This document shows positions 31,387-41,756 of a stretch of DNA of 64,000 nucleotides, piece after piece (position 1 is the stretch's first letter; each line of letters opens with the position of its first letter). The position numbers were made by a program, and so were the translations under genes. The DNA comes from Ascoidea rubescens DSM 1968 (lineage: Eukaryota > Ascomycota > Saccharomycetes > Ascoideales > Ascoideaceae). The DNA is taken from assembly GCF_001661345.1 (NCBI RefSeq), contig NW_017962930.1, positions 1-64,000 on the forward strand, in the 5' to 3' direction. Below the pieces are notes generated by a model. It ran no database searches. It saw nothing but the letters and a program-made list of their open reading frames with translations, and was not told where the DNA came from.

Positions 31387-33577
31387 ATGACTGAAAAAAG
31401 CGATGTTGAAGGTGATATTGATCTGGAAGATATTGATCTAGATGATATAGTAGCTGCAATGAGTTTTGTCAGTATGTACCCAGGCTACTTTCAATATTTT
31501 TGTGCGAACTGCTTTTACTAACTGCTTTTTCTCTATCACAGACAAATCTGGTGCTCGGTTTGCTCCGAAAATCGTCAGAAGAAACAAGCTAAGTCATCCA
31601 GCTTCGAGCACTTCTCCTGCTGTGCAAAATGTACAAAACATACAAAATATTCAGAGCCCAGACACCAATAGAAGGAATTCTCTTGTTTCTGGTGCTGGTT
31701 CAAAAATTCAGGCTTTTAGCTCTCCTGCTCTTCCTCCAACATCTTCGTCATCAGCATCTTCGTCATCTTCTTCACTAACAACTACCTCAACCAACTCAAT
31801 ACTAAAACCAACTGCAGAAGCCTATGAAAATAGTGTTCAGCCAAAGGCTATTTCCAGAAGACCCAGCTCCTGTGTACATATAGCTGATTCATCCAGTTCG
31901 CTGATCAATTTTCCTCGAAGAAAAACTGTTTCTTTTAGTCCAAATGAAAAAATTACAAAGTCCTCTAATATTGATCCAAATTTGTCCAGTAATAATACTG
32001 AACATTCAGAGTTTTCTGAAAGCTACTATGTTCAACCTACAAAAATTGACATTCCTCAAGTTAATCCTTTACCAATTCAAACTCCAAGAAAACCAAGAAA
32101 GAAAAGATCATTGCCCTCAAAATCTTCTTTTTCTAATCTATCTATCAAAAAGTCTAGGAATAATGGAACTCTCTCTGAATCTAATAATTCAAACTATGGC
32201 TACAGTATTGATTCAATGCCAGCTCCCATTTCAATAGAAATTGCTCAAAAAGCAATGGAGCATTCCAGTATTCAACTAGAACAACTAGAACAACAAAATA
32301 CTCAATTTTCAATTCCTCTATTGAATCCCTCTATTAACACTAAAAACAATGAAGATATCAATCAGTTATACCAGAAAAATATCGATTTCCAGAACATCGT
32401 TAATCAAAATAAATCCAATGGCTCTGATGAAGACGACGGAAAATATGACATTTTGCTAGATCCTAAATCAAAAAAAATGATCAAAGTTAAAGAGAAAGAC
32501 ATCACTGTTGAAATGATTTCCATTCAAGAAAGTTTCATAATTAAAAATATTAATCAGATTTCAAAAGACATGAAACATGTAAACCACAAGTTATTGGAAA
32601 AGTTCACATTAGATGCTGACAACATCAGCTTGGGTGATCTATGCAAAGAAGTTATGCCAATCGGAAAAGTATCTGATAACTATGAACTAGCCGTCGAAGC
32701 ATTCACCAAAAAGCAAATTGCAGCAAAGGAGAGAAAAGAGTTGAGATTAAAAGCAAGAGAAAAAAGAGTCCCTCTCGAGCAATTACTTGGTGATGACAAA
32801 TCTAAAATTAATTTGAATCAACAAAGTAAAGACGCTGTTGAAGATTTATTGAGGCTAGAGGAAAAACTTCAAGATGGTGAAGCCTCTTCTTTCAAATTAA
32901 GAGTATCAAAAGACGGCGAAATAGATATTGATGAAGAGAGTACACTCATCAACCGTAACACTAGAGATAGAAGTCTTTTTAAATCAGGAATTGTTGAAAC
33001 TGACAACCCATTTGAAAATTCGGTCAATTCTAGATCATACTCAAAGGATACCTACTATGACAAATGGACTTTGGATGAAACCGTTTTATTTTTCAGAGCT
33101 TTATCCACATGGGGAACAGATTTTGGCGTAATTGCCCAATTATTTCCATACAGAAATCGAAGACAAATTAAACTAAAGTATTCCCTAGAAGAAAGAAAAA
33201 ATCCTCACATAGTCGAATTATCCTTAACTAGAAAAATTCCTCTGAATATTGTTGAATATTTAAATGAGGTTAACAGGGGAAAAGACGAAGTCAAAAAGAC
33301 AAAGTTCAAATCATTGGATGAATTTGAAAAAGAATTGAAAAAACTAAAAGCTGAACATGATAAATCAGTTAAACAGTTGATTAAAGAAAAAGAAAAAGCA
33401 AAACAAGAAGATGAAGAAGCTGAGAGAAGAAAAGAAATCGAAATAAGAACAGGTATTAGGAAATTAACAAGATCCGAACAGATATTGCAATTGAGAAAAC
33501 ATGAAGAAGTGTTGGGAACCATCGATGAAATGACCAGACCGGTTCGTCCTTCTCGTCCAGGTCCATTCAATTATTAG
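31387..33577 (+). CDS. BDP1: TFIIIB subunit Bdp1 (B''), one intron
   Basis: Exon 1 is 31387-31471 and exon 2 is 31542-33577, giving 706 aa. After splicing the reading frame yields MSFV followed by TKSGARFAPKIV, which lines up with the S. cerevisiae Bdp1 N-terminus (MSSIVNKSGTRFAPK). Further in, the Bdp1 extended SANT domain (about residues 530-590) has KWTLDETVLFFRALSTWGTDF, then AQLFPYRNRRQIKLKY. A coiled basic tail follows. Bdp1 joins TBP and Brf1 in TFIIIB at RNA polymerase III promoters and is recruited by Tfc4, encoded at 15451. Start choice is open: in-frame ATGs lie at 31312, 31387 and 31459. The last gives the closest match to yeast Bdp1, with a 13-nt first exon. Upstream lie the B-box-like element and the AAACAGCAY repeats. 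Confidence 0.9.
31472..31541 (+). other. BDP1 spliceosomal intron (70 nt)
   Basis: 5' splice site GTATGT at 31472, perfect branch sequence TACTAAC at 31516-31522, and 3' splice site CACAG ending at 31541. Removing it joins two reading frames into the conserved Bdp1 N-terminus. The unspliced frame from 31387 meets a stop inside the intron. Confidence 0.9.
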
Positions 33578-33877
33578 TTAATTTGAGTCTTATGTTTACA
33601 TTCCTTTATTTTCTGTTTAAAAGACTTTCTCTTTTCCTGTTTATTTAGTTTCTGCATATATAAAGCATTTTTCTTTTATAAACAATTTTTGTTTTAGTTT
33701 TTGTTTTTATTTTTATTTTTGTTATTTTTTAGAAAAAAGCATTTGATTGTTATTGGGGTTATTTGGGTTTATTGTTTTGTTGATTTTTAGCTAAACTGTA
33801 TTTTTATTAGAAATTTATTACACACAATATTTAAAATATATAGTTAATTTAATAAATATTAATAACATATAAAGTCT
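33578..33877. other. BDP1/HAS1 convergent spacer
   Basis: These 300 bp lie between two convergent stop codons. They are T-rich on the plus strand (33685-33735) and AT-rich towards HAS1, as expected for two terminators. I see no gene or repeat. Confidence 0.5.
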
Positions 33878-35734
33878 TTAATGTGAAGATCTGCCTCTTT
33901 TTTTGTTTTTTTTCTCACTTTTCAAACTTGCACCTAAAGTAATATTAACCTTTGGAGGTGATGTGAATCCAAAACTTTTTGCTACTTTATTCAAATCTAA
34001 TTTATCAATATTATAAACTTGTTTTAGCTGGTGACTAGCATACGCTTGTAAATAAGATCTAAAGCCATCCTTTGCACTTTGATGGAGCAAATAATTGCTA
34101 CTAATCAATTTTTCTAATTGGCTTTGCACATTGGCAATTTTTCCTGTAGGAAACTCATATTCATTTAATGGAACTTTGGACTGTTTTAAATATCTTAAAA
34201 ACCCAAGTTCAGAAGGGGTCAAGAACATCAAAGATTTCCCTTTTCCACTTGAACCTCTTGCAGTTCTTCCCACTCTATGAATATAGTCTCTTGGATCATC
34301 TGGAGGGTCAAATTGAATGATCCAATCAACAGCTGGAATATCCAAACCTCTAGCAGCAACATCAGTACAAACTAAAATACCTTTTTTCGCGTTACAAAAC
34401 TCAAAAAACGTATTTGTTCTCTTTTGTTGCTTTTGTTTACCATGCAAATCCAAAACTGGCAAATCGATATAATTGAGTAATTCACCATAATAGTTTACTG
34501 AATTACACGAAGAAACAAAAACAATAATCTTTTTCTTTTGATTTCTTTTTAAAAAAGAAAATAACAACAAAAATCTTTTGTCAGATTCACACACAACATA
34601 ACCTTGTTCTAAACCGCTTGCAGTAGCAACATCATCTTCACCAACAACATTAATGTAAAGAGGACCTGCTTTTAGTGAAACTCTTGCCAAATCATCAACT
34701 TTGGTAGTTTGAGTAGCGGAAAACAACATACTTTGTCTATTTTCATTTGGCAATATTTTGATGATTTGTTTCATTTCCTCTTCAAAACCAATTTCTAAAA
34801 TTCTGTCGGCTTCATCGATAACTAATGCTTTTAAATTTTTGAAAACAAATCCCTTTGTATTTTGTAAATGATCCAATAATCTTCCAGGGGTTGCAATTAA
34901 AAGATTAACACCTTTTATCAATTTTTCAGCTTCTGCTCTTCTATTGGCACCTCCAATCACTATACCAAAGGTTTGCGAGTGGAATTGCATCAATTCTCTT
35001 GCAACACCAAATATCTGTAATGCCAATTCCCTTGTGGGTGAAACTATTATTATACCTGTACCATTTCTGGGCTTAAATTTTAAAGAATATAAAAGCTCAA
35101 TAGCTGGAATCAAAAATGCCAAAGTTTTTCCTGAACCTGTTTTGGCAGCTCCCAAAACATCCTTTCCTGCTAGTAATGGTGGAATCGTTCTTGCTTGTAC
35201 TTCAGTCATTGTGGTAAACCCCATCTCATTTATTGCTTTTAAAGTCAATGGGGATAACTTTAAGTCAACAAACGTTTTTGGGAAGCTTTTTGTATCAGCA
35301 ATAATTATAGAATTATCTTGGTTATCTTTCTGTTTCTTTTCATTTTCTTGACTAACTTGTTCCTCTTCACTATCATTATTATCATCACTATCACTGTCCT
35401 CTTCAATTTTTTCTTGATGGTCATCTACAATGTCTTTGTCAATGTTGGCTTTCTTATTTATTTTTTCACTTTCTTGAGTTATTTCATTTGAATCTATTTT
35501 GTTATCATCTTCGGACAATTCTACCAAATCTTCATTTTTTGCATTTTCAGATTTCTGGCTTTTCTCGTTTTTCTTTGAATATTTTTCTTTTATTATCTTT
35601 TCCAACTTGGATTTTCTATTTTTTGGGTCTTTGGATGATTTCTTTGAAATTGACTCCAGCCTACTTTTCAAAGCACTATCCTTGTGTCTAGACTTTATTT
35701 TCTTGCTGTCTTTTTTACTCCTTGACCTATCCAT
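33878..35734 (-). CDS. HAS1: DEAD-box RNA helicase Has1
   Basis: This 618-aa protein has a Lys/Ser/Glu-rich N-terminal tail of about 150 residues. The helicase core follows with Walker [10 protein letters not shown] (196-204), [12 protein letters not shown] (307-310), SAT (339-341) and HRVGRTARG. The Has1-specific C-terminal part is present, for example [20 protein letters not shown] and [14 protein letters not shown]. Has1 unwinds pre-rRNA/snoRNA duplexes in both 40S and 60S assembly in the nucleolus. I take ATG 35734 ([10 protein letters not shown]); the upstream open frame has no ATG. It is divergent from the GH15-like gene. Confidence 0.93.
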   Translation of the reverse strand: MDRSRSKKDSKKIKSRHKDSALKSRLESISKKSSKDPKNRKSKLEKIIKEKYSKKNEKSQKSENAKNEDLVELSEDDNKIDSNEITQESEKINKKANIDKDIVDDHQEKIEEDSDSDDNNDSEEEQVSQENEKKQKDNQDNSIIIADTKSFPKTFVDLKLSPLTLKAINEMGFTTMTEVQARTIPPLLAGKDVLGAAKTGSGKTLAFLIPAIELLYSLKFKPRNGTGIIIVSPTRELALQIFGVARELMQFHSQTFGIVIGGANRRAEAEKLIKGVNLLIATPGRLLDHLQNTKGFVFKNLKALVIDEADRILEIGFEEEMKQIIKILPNENRQSMLFSATQTTKVDDLARVSLKAGPLYINVVGEDDVATASGLEQGYVVCESDKRFLLLFSFLKRNQKKKIIVFVSSCNSVNYYGELLNYIDLPVLDLHGKQKQQKRTNTFFEFCNAKKGILVCTDVAARGLDIPAVDWIIQFDPPDDPRDYIHRVGRTARGSSGKGKSLMFLTPSELGFLRYLKQSKVPLNEYEFPTGKIANVQSQLEKLISSNYLLHQSAKDGFRSYLQAYASHQLKQVYNIDKLDLNKVAKSFGFTSPPKVNITLGASLKSEKKNKKRGRSSH

Positions 35735-36122
35735 GATGTTTCTGTAATGTTGTTGATTTCCAAAAATTAATTCTTTCGAATTAAAAAATTTCAACTTTAA
35801 AAAAAATTTGAAAAAAAAAATCGTTTGCGGATTTGAATCCGTTGTGAGGTTTCCGGATATTTCATCAACGGATTTGATTTCCAAATTTGGAAATTATTTT
35901 TGTGCTTTGATTTTTGAATTAGAACAACTGATGAAGTTGCTGCTTTTGCTGCTTTTATTGTTTGTGCTGTTTGGTGTGCTTTAGTGGTTTGTGTGATTTT
36001 AATGCTTTCACTAGCTTTAATATGGTTATGCTGTTTAAAGATTCAAATGTTTGAAAATGGAATAACTATCTTTTATTGAGTTTGAGATCTAATAGTTAAC
36101 TGATAATTGCTTCCAACTCAAA
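35735..36122. promoter_or_regulatory. Divergent HAS1/GH15-like promoter
   Basis: 388 bp. Near HAS1 there is a CGGATT-TG-AATCCG palindrome (35828-35841), which is also a CGG-N8-CCG arrangement typical of zinc-cluster factor sites, plus two further CGGAT words. The middle part (35936-35978) is made of GCTGCTTTT and TGTGCTGTTTG units, the reverse complement of the AAACAGCAC words in front of BDP1. Confidence 0.45.
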
Positions 36123-37736
36123 ATGCTTAATAAATTTCTCATATTTCTCAATTGTTTTAATTTCCTAGTTTTTTTGGTTAATTGTAATCAATATCATTAT
36201 CAAAACGTTTCAAGAAATGATTTGAATTTGTTTATCACTGAAGAAAGAGAAGTTTCCTACAATCGAATTTTAAGACAATTTGATAAAACTAATTTTGATA
36301 TTTTTTCAAATTCCAATCCTTTGCAGCCTAACTATTATCATGTAGTTAGACAAAATTCTATTACTATATTGTCATTGATTGATATTTTAAAGGATTCGGA
36401 TTTTTCCCCAAATTACAGAGAATTGATTATCGTTATCGAGCAATTTATTGATAATTTCTATCAAGAAAAAACCAACCAGTCAAACGAAAAGGATTATGAA
36501 GAAATTTATGACGGGAAATCCAAAAATTCTAGATTAAAAAATTTTAAATATTGTTTAGATAAAAAAAATCCATTAACCGATAGTATAGCTCTCAAATCTA
36601 TTTCGATCATTAAATATCTTAATTTACTTAAAAAGTATAACAACGGTCTAATAATCAACGACAATTTGGCTCATATGCCCAGCAATACAACGGTTTCTGA
36701 TATTTATTTTACTGTTGTTAAACCTGATTTGCAATATATTTTAGATAAATGGGAGGATTTATCTTATGGACTTTGGGATAATGTAAAGGGATTTCATTTA
36801 TTCACTTCTTTGATTCAGTTGAAATCTTTGGTTATTGGTGGTGAATTTTCTCGTGGTTTAAACTTTGAAAAAGATTTCACAATTAGTTTATTTAGTAATG
36901 CAGATTGTTTAAAAGAATTTATTGTGCATGAAAGTGGTTATATTCAAACAAATTCAACCTATCTTATAGAGAGTCCCTTACAGTCTGAAAAACATAGAAA
37001 CCCTACTGATAGTTCCATAATTATTGCTTCTTTATTATCTCATGATTACGAGGGATACGAAAATAATATTGGGATAAATATCAATGATAAAGATAATGAA
37101 AATGAAAATGAAAATAATCTAAGTGAAAACTCATATATCGACAATTTAATTCCTTTTAACGCAACTGATCATTTGTTGTTAAATACTGCTTTTAGGTTGG
37201 TTGACGATTTTAAATCTCTCTATAAGATTAATGATATTCTTCATTCTGGTATTGCTATTGGACGAGACACAAAAGAAAGAGTTTTTAATCCTGCATTCAT
37301 ATCCACTTCTTATTTTAGTGAAGTATTTTATAAGTATATTTTTATTACTTTGAAACACAAGCAAGATATAAAAATCTGCAAAAATTATAAATCTTTATTT
37401 GAAAAGTATATAACTAAAAACTATTTTCAAATTGATGGAAATGATATAAAAAATTTAGACCAAAATGGGGATTATATTATTAAATATGGATCAAAAAACT
37501 TTGAAGTTACAATTGAAGGGTTATTGAATTTTTCCGATTCATTTTTAAAAGTCATTCAAAAATATGTGGATTATGATGGTTCAATGAGCGAGACTTTTAA
37601 TGGAGTAAATGGAAAATTAGAAGGAATGAAAAATCTTACCTGGAATTATGCTTCATTTTTGAGTTCAACAAGATGGAGGTTGAAGGTGATTAAATTAATC
37701 AAAAAATATAATGAGGAAGAAAGCAGAATTTCATGA
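36123..37736 (+). CDS. Secreted GH15 glucoamylase-like protein with altered active site
   Basis: This 537-aa protein has a signal peptide (residues 1-21, hydrophobic, ending LVNC) and aligns with fungal glucoamylase along the fold. YGLWDNVKGFHLFT matches DLWEEVNGSSFFT; IAIGRDTKERVFNPAF matches VAVGRYPEDTYYNGNPW; GSMSETF and LTWNYASFLSS match GSMSEQY and LTWSYAALLTA. The general base Glu of SMSE is kept. The general acid Glu of WEE is Asp, the adjacent Glu is Asn, the N-terminal WTRD is VRQN, and GRPQxDGPALR is reduced to NPLTDSIALK. The family hydrolyses starch-type alpha-1,4 glucan from the non-reducing end. I infer a weak or inactive enzyme, perhaps a binding protein of the cell envelope. 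Confidence 0.8.
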   Translation: MLNKFLIFLNCFNFLVFLVNCNQYHYQNVSRNDLNLFITEEREVSYNRILRQFDKTNFDIFSNSNPLQPNYYHVVRQNSITILSLIDILKDSDFSPNYRELIIVIEQFIDNFYQEKTNQSNEKDYEEIYDGKSKNSRLKNFKYCLDKKNPLTDSIALKSISIIKYLNLLKKYNNGLIINDNLAHMPSNTTVSDIYFTVVKPDLQYILDKWEDLSYGLWDNVKGFHLFTSLIQLKSLVIGGEFSRGLNFEKDFTISLFSNADCLKEFIVHESGYIQTNSTYLIESPLQSEKHRNPTDSSIIIASLLSHDYEGYENNIGININDKDNENENENNLSENSYIDNLIPFNATDHLLLNTAFRLVDDFKSLYKINDILHSGIAIGRDTKERVFNPAFISTSYFSEVFYKYIFITLKHKQDIKICKNYKSLFEKYITKNYFQIDGNDIKNLDQNGDYIIKYGSKNFEVTIEGLLNFSDSFLKVIQKYVDYDGSMSETFNGVNGKLEGMKNLTWNYASFLSSTRWRLKVIKLIKKYNEEESRIS

Positions 37737-37891
37737 ATCAAAATCAAAATTTTTAATTTTAAAAACGGAAAAGGAAAAAACAAACAACACCTTCTCCCCT
37801 AATATTTATAAATTATATAGCAAAAATTGAATTACAAAACAAATAAAAAAACAACCCCATTAAATTTTTAATACACTTATTTATTTGGAAA

Positions 37892-39097
37892 CTAGTTTTG
37901 ATTTGATCTTAATTGAAGTCTCCAATCCACAAATTCTTTAGTTAAAATTTCATAATTGTTGATTATCTCAGAACTTTTCTCTTCAGGTAATTCCCTTAGA
38001 CTAAATGTTTTGTTTTCAAAATTGTAAGATAACCTCCAAACTGTTTTTTCATTCTTGACATCAATATTGGCCCAAATCCATTCAATGGCAGCACCATACC
38101 ATTTAATGGCATCAATGCAACTTATTTGATTTCCTCTTTCTTGTGGATCTGCCTTAATCAAAACAGGAACGTCTTCTGTTTTAAACATTTCAACGGCTTT
38201 TAATTTGAGCTGATCATCTCTGAAACCATATATTATCTTTGGAATACCGATTAAAAAACATTGAGCCCAAGCTTTAAACAATTTCTTTCTGAAAGTGTTA
38301 TAAGCTGAAATGTCATTAATAGTTTTAGAAGTTTTCAATTCAACATAATGTGTCAAAGGATTGTCTTCATCAAAATCTGAAGCTTGAGGTTTGTAATCAA
38401 AAACACAGTCTACTTCACCACACAATAGCATTTTATTTTTACCAATACCAGTTTTCACTACCACAGCATATTGTTCAATATTATTCACTTCTTTTTTGTA
38501 TCTTTTTTCAATTTCATCTCTGGAGCACTTCGACCAAGGTTTATTCAATGTAGTTAACGTTTCGAATTTATAACCAGAATACACAAATTTTTCACTTAGA
38601 TTGGATATCTTTTTTCCATGACTCTTATTTATTCTTTTTTGCATTCTTTTTTGTTCAAGTTCATTTCTTTTCATATCAGACTCTTTGTCAGATTTTATAA
38701 ACAATTGATTGTCAAAGCAAAGTAAATTGAAATCAAACGATTCATTGCCATAAGGAATTGTTAAGATTTTTCTCATGAGGCCTCGGAAAGTGATAATATC
38801 AATTTTGGGAATGACAGCATTGTATTTTTTTTCGTAAGCAATTATTGCCTTCAATAAACCATCTAGGTCGCCATCTTTAGTTTCGTCCATTTTTTTAAAC
38901 TTTTGAAAGCCATGGCTCAAATCAACATTAGCTGGTTTCTCGACCTCTTGATCAGGAAAATAGTAATAGCTTAGACAAGAATCGTTGTTTTCGTATTCCT
39001 GTTTTATGTTTCTGGAAAACGAAGCAATTTCCTTTGGTTGCTTAACCCCTGTGCTGGGTGATCTGGAGGATAATGGAAAGTATTTTACAGAAGCCAT
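37892..39097 (-). CDS. RAI1: Rai1 decapping enzyme (DXO family)
   Basis: About 401 aa from ATG 39097 (MASVKYFPLSS); in-frame ATGs also lie at 39124 and 39139. Conserved Rai1 landmarks are VKQPKEIASFSR, LSYYYFPD, DIITFRGLMRKIL, FVYSGYKFETLTTL, GEVDCVFDYK, HYVELKTSK and KAWAQCFLIGIPKIIYGFRD. The acidic metal ligands (E and D of GEVD, E and K of ELK) are intact. Rai1 binds and stabilises the 5' exonuclease Rat1 and removes incomplete 5' caps in nuclear mRNA quality control. The yeast protein is 387 aa, so the internal ATG fits best. Confidence 0.92.
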   Translation of the reverse strand: MASVKYFPLSSRSPSTGVKQPKEIASFSRNIKQEYENNDSCLSYYYFPDQEVEKPANVDLSHGFQKFKKMDETKDGDLDGLLKAIIAYEKKYNAVIPKIDIITFRGLMRKILTIPYGNESFDFNLLCFDNQLFIKSDKESDMKRNELEQKRMQKRINKSHGKKISNLSEKFVYSGYKFETLTTLNKPWSKCSRDEIEKRYKKEVNNIEQYAVVVKTGIGKNKMLLCGEVDCVFDYKPQASDFDEDNPLTHYVELKTSKTINDISAYNTFRKKLFKAWAQCFLIGIPKIIYGFRDDQLKLKAVEMFKTEDVPVLIKADPQERGNQISCIDAIKWYGAAIEWIWANIDVKNEKTVWRLSYNFENKTFSLRELPEEKSSEIINNYEILTKEFVDWRLQLRSNQN

Positions 39098-39348
39098 TGG
39101 TCGTAGTTGTTTTAATATTTTCATTCGTTGGAGTATCATTTAAACAATCCAAAAGAAAACCAGAAATTTCAAACTTTTCCAGATTTTTTTTAAAATTTCC
39201 CAAACCCACAGCGGTGGTTTCGAGCAAAAAATTCAAAACAAAAATCAAAACAACCAAACTCCAAACAGCTTCAGAAAATGTAAAGATTGTAGGAAAAGTT
39301 GCGAAAATTACGTTGTTGAAGAGAATATAGAAGGGTAAATTTGGCATA

Positions 39349-41595
39349 ATGGTGACAGAATCATATATATCCAACTCGCTAACGAGCCGACGTCAGTCCT
39401 TCAAAGAGATTTTGCAGCATACAACCGATCACGTCCAACTATCACCAGTCAAACAGCCCAGAACACCACGAAGAGCTTCTGTTGGCTACAGTCACAACAG
39501 AAACACAGGAAGCAGAACAGCCTCAAAGCGAAGATCTACAAGAAAAAATCCATTGACACTTTATACAAGAAATTCTATTTTACAGAGCACTCAGATACCC
39601 AAAACACCCAAAACACCCAGAACACCCAGAACACCCAGAACACCTCGGTCATCGAAATTGCTAAGAATAAATAACATAAACAATGAAGTAAACAAAAACA
39701 ACAGTGCCAATACCAGAAGACAGCGAAACAGAGACAGAATATCACCAATTAATGATTTAAGAATACTATCAAGAATCATAATAATTGAAAAAAAGGAACA
39801 TCAGAAAGGCAAAGAAATTATAGAAAAGAATAAAGAGTCTGAAAACTATAACGTGAATAATTCAATATCCAAAAGATCTACAGAAAATATAAACAAAAGA
39901 ACTCTCAAGGGCAACATTTCAAACAATAAGAAAAAAAATACTATTGAAAATAATAACAAAGATAGTGTTGAAATCAACCAGAAATTTTCCTTATCAAATG
40001 AAAATACTGGAGAAATTTCAAGAGATAACGAGAATGAAAATGAAAATGAAAATGGAAATGGAAATGGAAATGGAAATAAAAATTCAAATAGAAAAAGCAA
40101 TTTAAATAAAGAATTTTTTATAAGAGATTTGCCATCATCACCAATAGATTTATCGCAAATAGAAAATTTCACTTCTCCTGTATTATTACAGTCATCTCCA
40201 TTATTAGATAAGTCATTAAATCACTCAAAACAATCATTAGGAGGTGACGAAGATAGTGAGGATACAGAAGATAGTGAGGATATTGGAATTGTTAGTAAGA
40301 GAATTAAAAAACAGAAATTTGTAATTGTAGATCACTCTTTATCAAAATTGGATAATGATTCGTCATTTTTGAACCAAACAATTGAAATAAGAAGAAAGTT
40401 GTCAGTTTCAAGAAGATTATCCAATTTGATTAATAATGAAAATGATGATAATGAAAATGATGATAATGATAAAGATAAAGATAATATAAGTATGAATAAT
40501 TATAGTGATGATAGTGATTATGGAGATGATTTCAATGGATTAAATAATGAAAATGTAATTGAATTTTCTACAAAAAATGATATAGATGATCAAAATGAAT
40601 TTATAGAAGACATTCCAATGGAAATTGATATGCAAATGGATATGGATATGAGTAAGAACTTGAAAAATGATGATGATGATAATAATAATGATAATAATAA
40701 TAATAATGATAAAGATAAAGATAACAATGTTAATGGAATGGAAATGGAATCAGAAGTGAATCAAGATCATCTATTTTCAGATATTGCAATGCCAGAAGGA
40801 ATATTATCCGATGAAGAAAATAACTTTAATAGTAATATTGATTTTGAAAACAATAGTTATGGTGATGGTAATGGTAATGGTAATGGTAATGGTGATGGTG
40901 ATGGTGATGGTGATGGTGATGGTGATGGTGATGTTAATAATTATAATTATGAAGAATACCCACTAAATGAGAATTTGAAATTAATGGATAATTTTGATGA
41001 AATCCATGATAATGAGGATGATAGTAAGGATGATAATGGAGGTAAATATAGATATAGACAGATGAGCATTTCAAGAAACAAATTGAATGACAAGGAGAAA
41101 TTATTAAGAGATTCATTACTTCCAAAGAGGTTTATCAAAGATATATCTGAGTTCTTTTTAAATGATAATCAGAGTGGTAATGGCAATAAAATAACTAGAA
41201 AACGGATTAATAAAGAGATAATGGATAGATTGAGTGATATATCTGAGGAGTTTATTTCAAACCAAGTTAAGGATTTAAGAGAATATAGCAGACATTGCAA
41301 AAATAAGAAAACTATTGACTTTAAAGATGCAGTTTTGTTATTAAAGAGAAACCGGTTATTGACATTGAATAATAGCTGTAATACTGGTGTTCTTGGTGCT
41401 TATAATACTGGTGTTTTTGGTGCTGATGATGGTAACGAAAACGAGAAAGAAAGTTTTAGTTTTAGAAACGAATATAATTTTAATAACAATTTGTATTCAA
41501 TGGGAAAAAAGTTTTTGGATCATGAAGAATTTATTGAGTTTGAGAGGGATTTGATGGAAAGCAGCAAGTTTCAGAAGCAGCGGGGGACGAGATAG
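39349..41595 (+). CDS. CNN1: CENP-T/Cnn1-like inner-kinetochore protein
   Basis: This 748-aa protein ends in a histone fold (about residues 593-672). It has LLPKRFIKDISEFFL as the first helix, IMDRLSDISEEFISNQVKDLREYSRHCKNKK as the long helix region, and TIDFKDAVLLLKRNRLL. The last two parts closely follow the CENP-T signature (YAKHAxRKTIxxxDVxLLMRRQR). CENP-T/Cnn1 pairs with CENP-W/Wip1 and recruits the Ndc80 complex through its N-terminus. Here that end holds SRRQSFKEIL and a run of TPK/TPR triplets that could be Cdk1 phosphorylation sites. The middle is very acidic and Asn-rich and contains NG/DG dipeptide repeats. S. cerevisiae Cnn1 is only 361 aa. Confidence 0.72.
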   Translation: MVTESYISNSLTSRRQSFKEILQHTTDHVQLSPVKQPRTPRRASVGYSHNRNTGSRTASKRRSTRKNPLTLYTRNSILQSTQIPKTPKTPRTPRTPRTPRSSKLLRINNINNEVNKNNSANTRRQRNRDRISPINDLRILSRIIIIEKKEHQKGKEIIEKNKESENYNVNNSISKRSTENINKRTLKGNISNNKKKNTIENNNKDSVEINQKFSLSNENTGEISRDNENENENENGNGNGNGNKNSNRKSNLNKEFFIRDLPSSPIDLSQIENFTSPVLLQSSPLLDKSLNHSKQSLGGDEDSEDTEDSEDIGIVSKRIKKQKFVIVDHSLSKLDNDSSFLNQTIEIRRKLSVSRRLSNLINNENDDNENDDNDKDKDNISMNNYSDDSDYGDDFNGLNNENVIEFSTKNDIDDQNEFIEDIPMEIDMQMDMDMSKNLKNDDDDNNNDNNNNNDKDKDNNVNGMEMESEVNQDHLFSDIAMPEGILSDEENNFNSNIDFENNSYGDGNGNGNGNGDGDGDGDGDGDGDVNNYNYEEYPLNENLKLMDNFDEIHDNEDDSKDDNGGKYRYRQMSISRNKLNDKEKLLRDSLLPKRFIKDISEFFLNDNQSGNGNKITRKRINKEIMDRLSDISEEFISNQVKDLREYSRHCKNKKTIDFKDAVLLLKRNRLLTLNNSCNTGVLGAYNTGVFGADDGNENEKESFSFRNEYNFNNNLYSMGKKFLDHEEFIEFERDLMESSKFQKQRGTR
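39601..39648 (+). repeat. 9-bp coding minisatellite (TPK/TPR units)
   Basis: Five consecutive copies of a 9-bp unit close to AACACCCAG encode Thr-Pro-Lys/Arg triplets near residue 85-100 of the CENP-T-like protein. Confidence 0.8.
40861..40933 (+). repeat. GGTAAT/GGTGAT hexanucleotide coding repeat
   Basis: Twelve tandem hexamers encode Gly-Asn then Gly-Asp dipeptides inside the acidic middle of the CENP-T-like protein. The frame is preserved. Confidence 0.85.
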
Positions 41596-41756
41596 CAAGT
41601 GTGTGATTTGTTTTGTTTTCGTCCCGTTACTGGAGTTCATGCAGTAACAAAACTTAAAAAAAAAATAAAAAAAAATTCAATGTCGAAAATCAAATTTGAT
41701 TTTAATGCTTTGATTTTTTTATTTTAATTTTCAATTCTGGTTTTCTTTTTGAGTGA

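Noticed and set aside
39073-39330. 85-aa ORF with a hydrophobic start, antisense to the RAI1 5' end
   Set aside because: It overlaps the conserved RAI1 N-terminal coding region and the spacer to the CENP-T-like gene, with no recognisable family.
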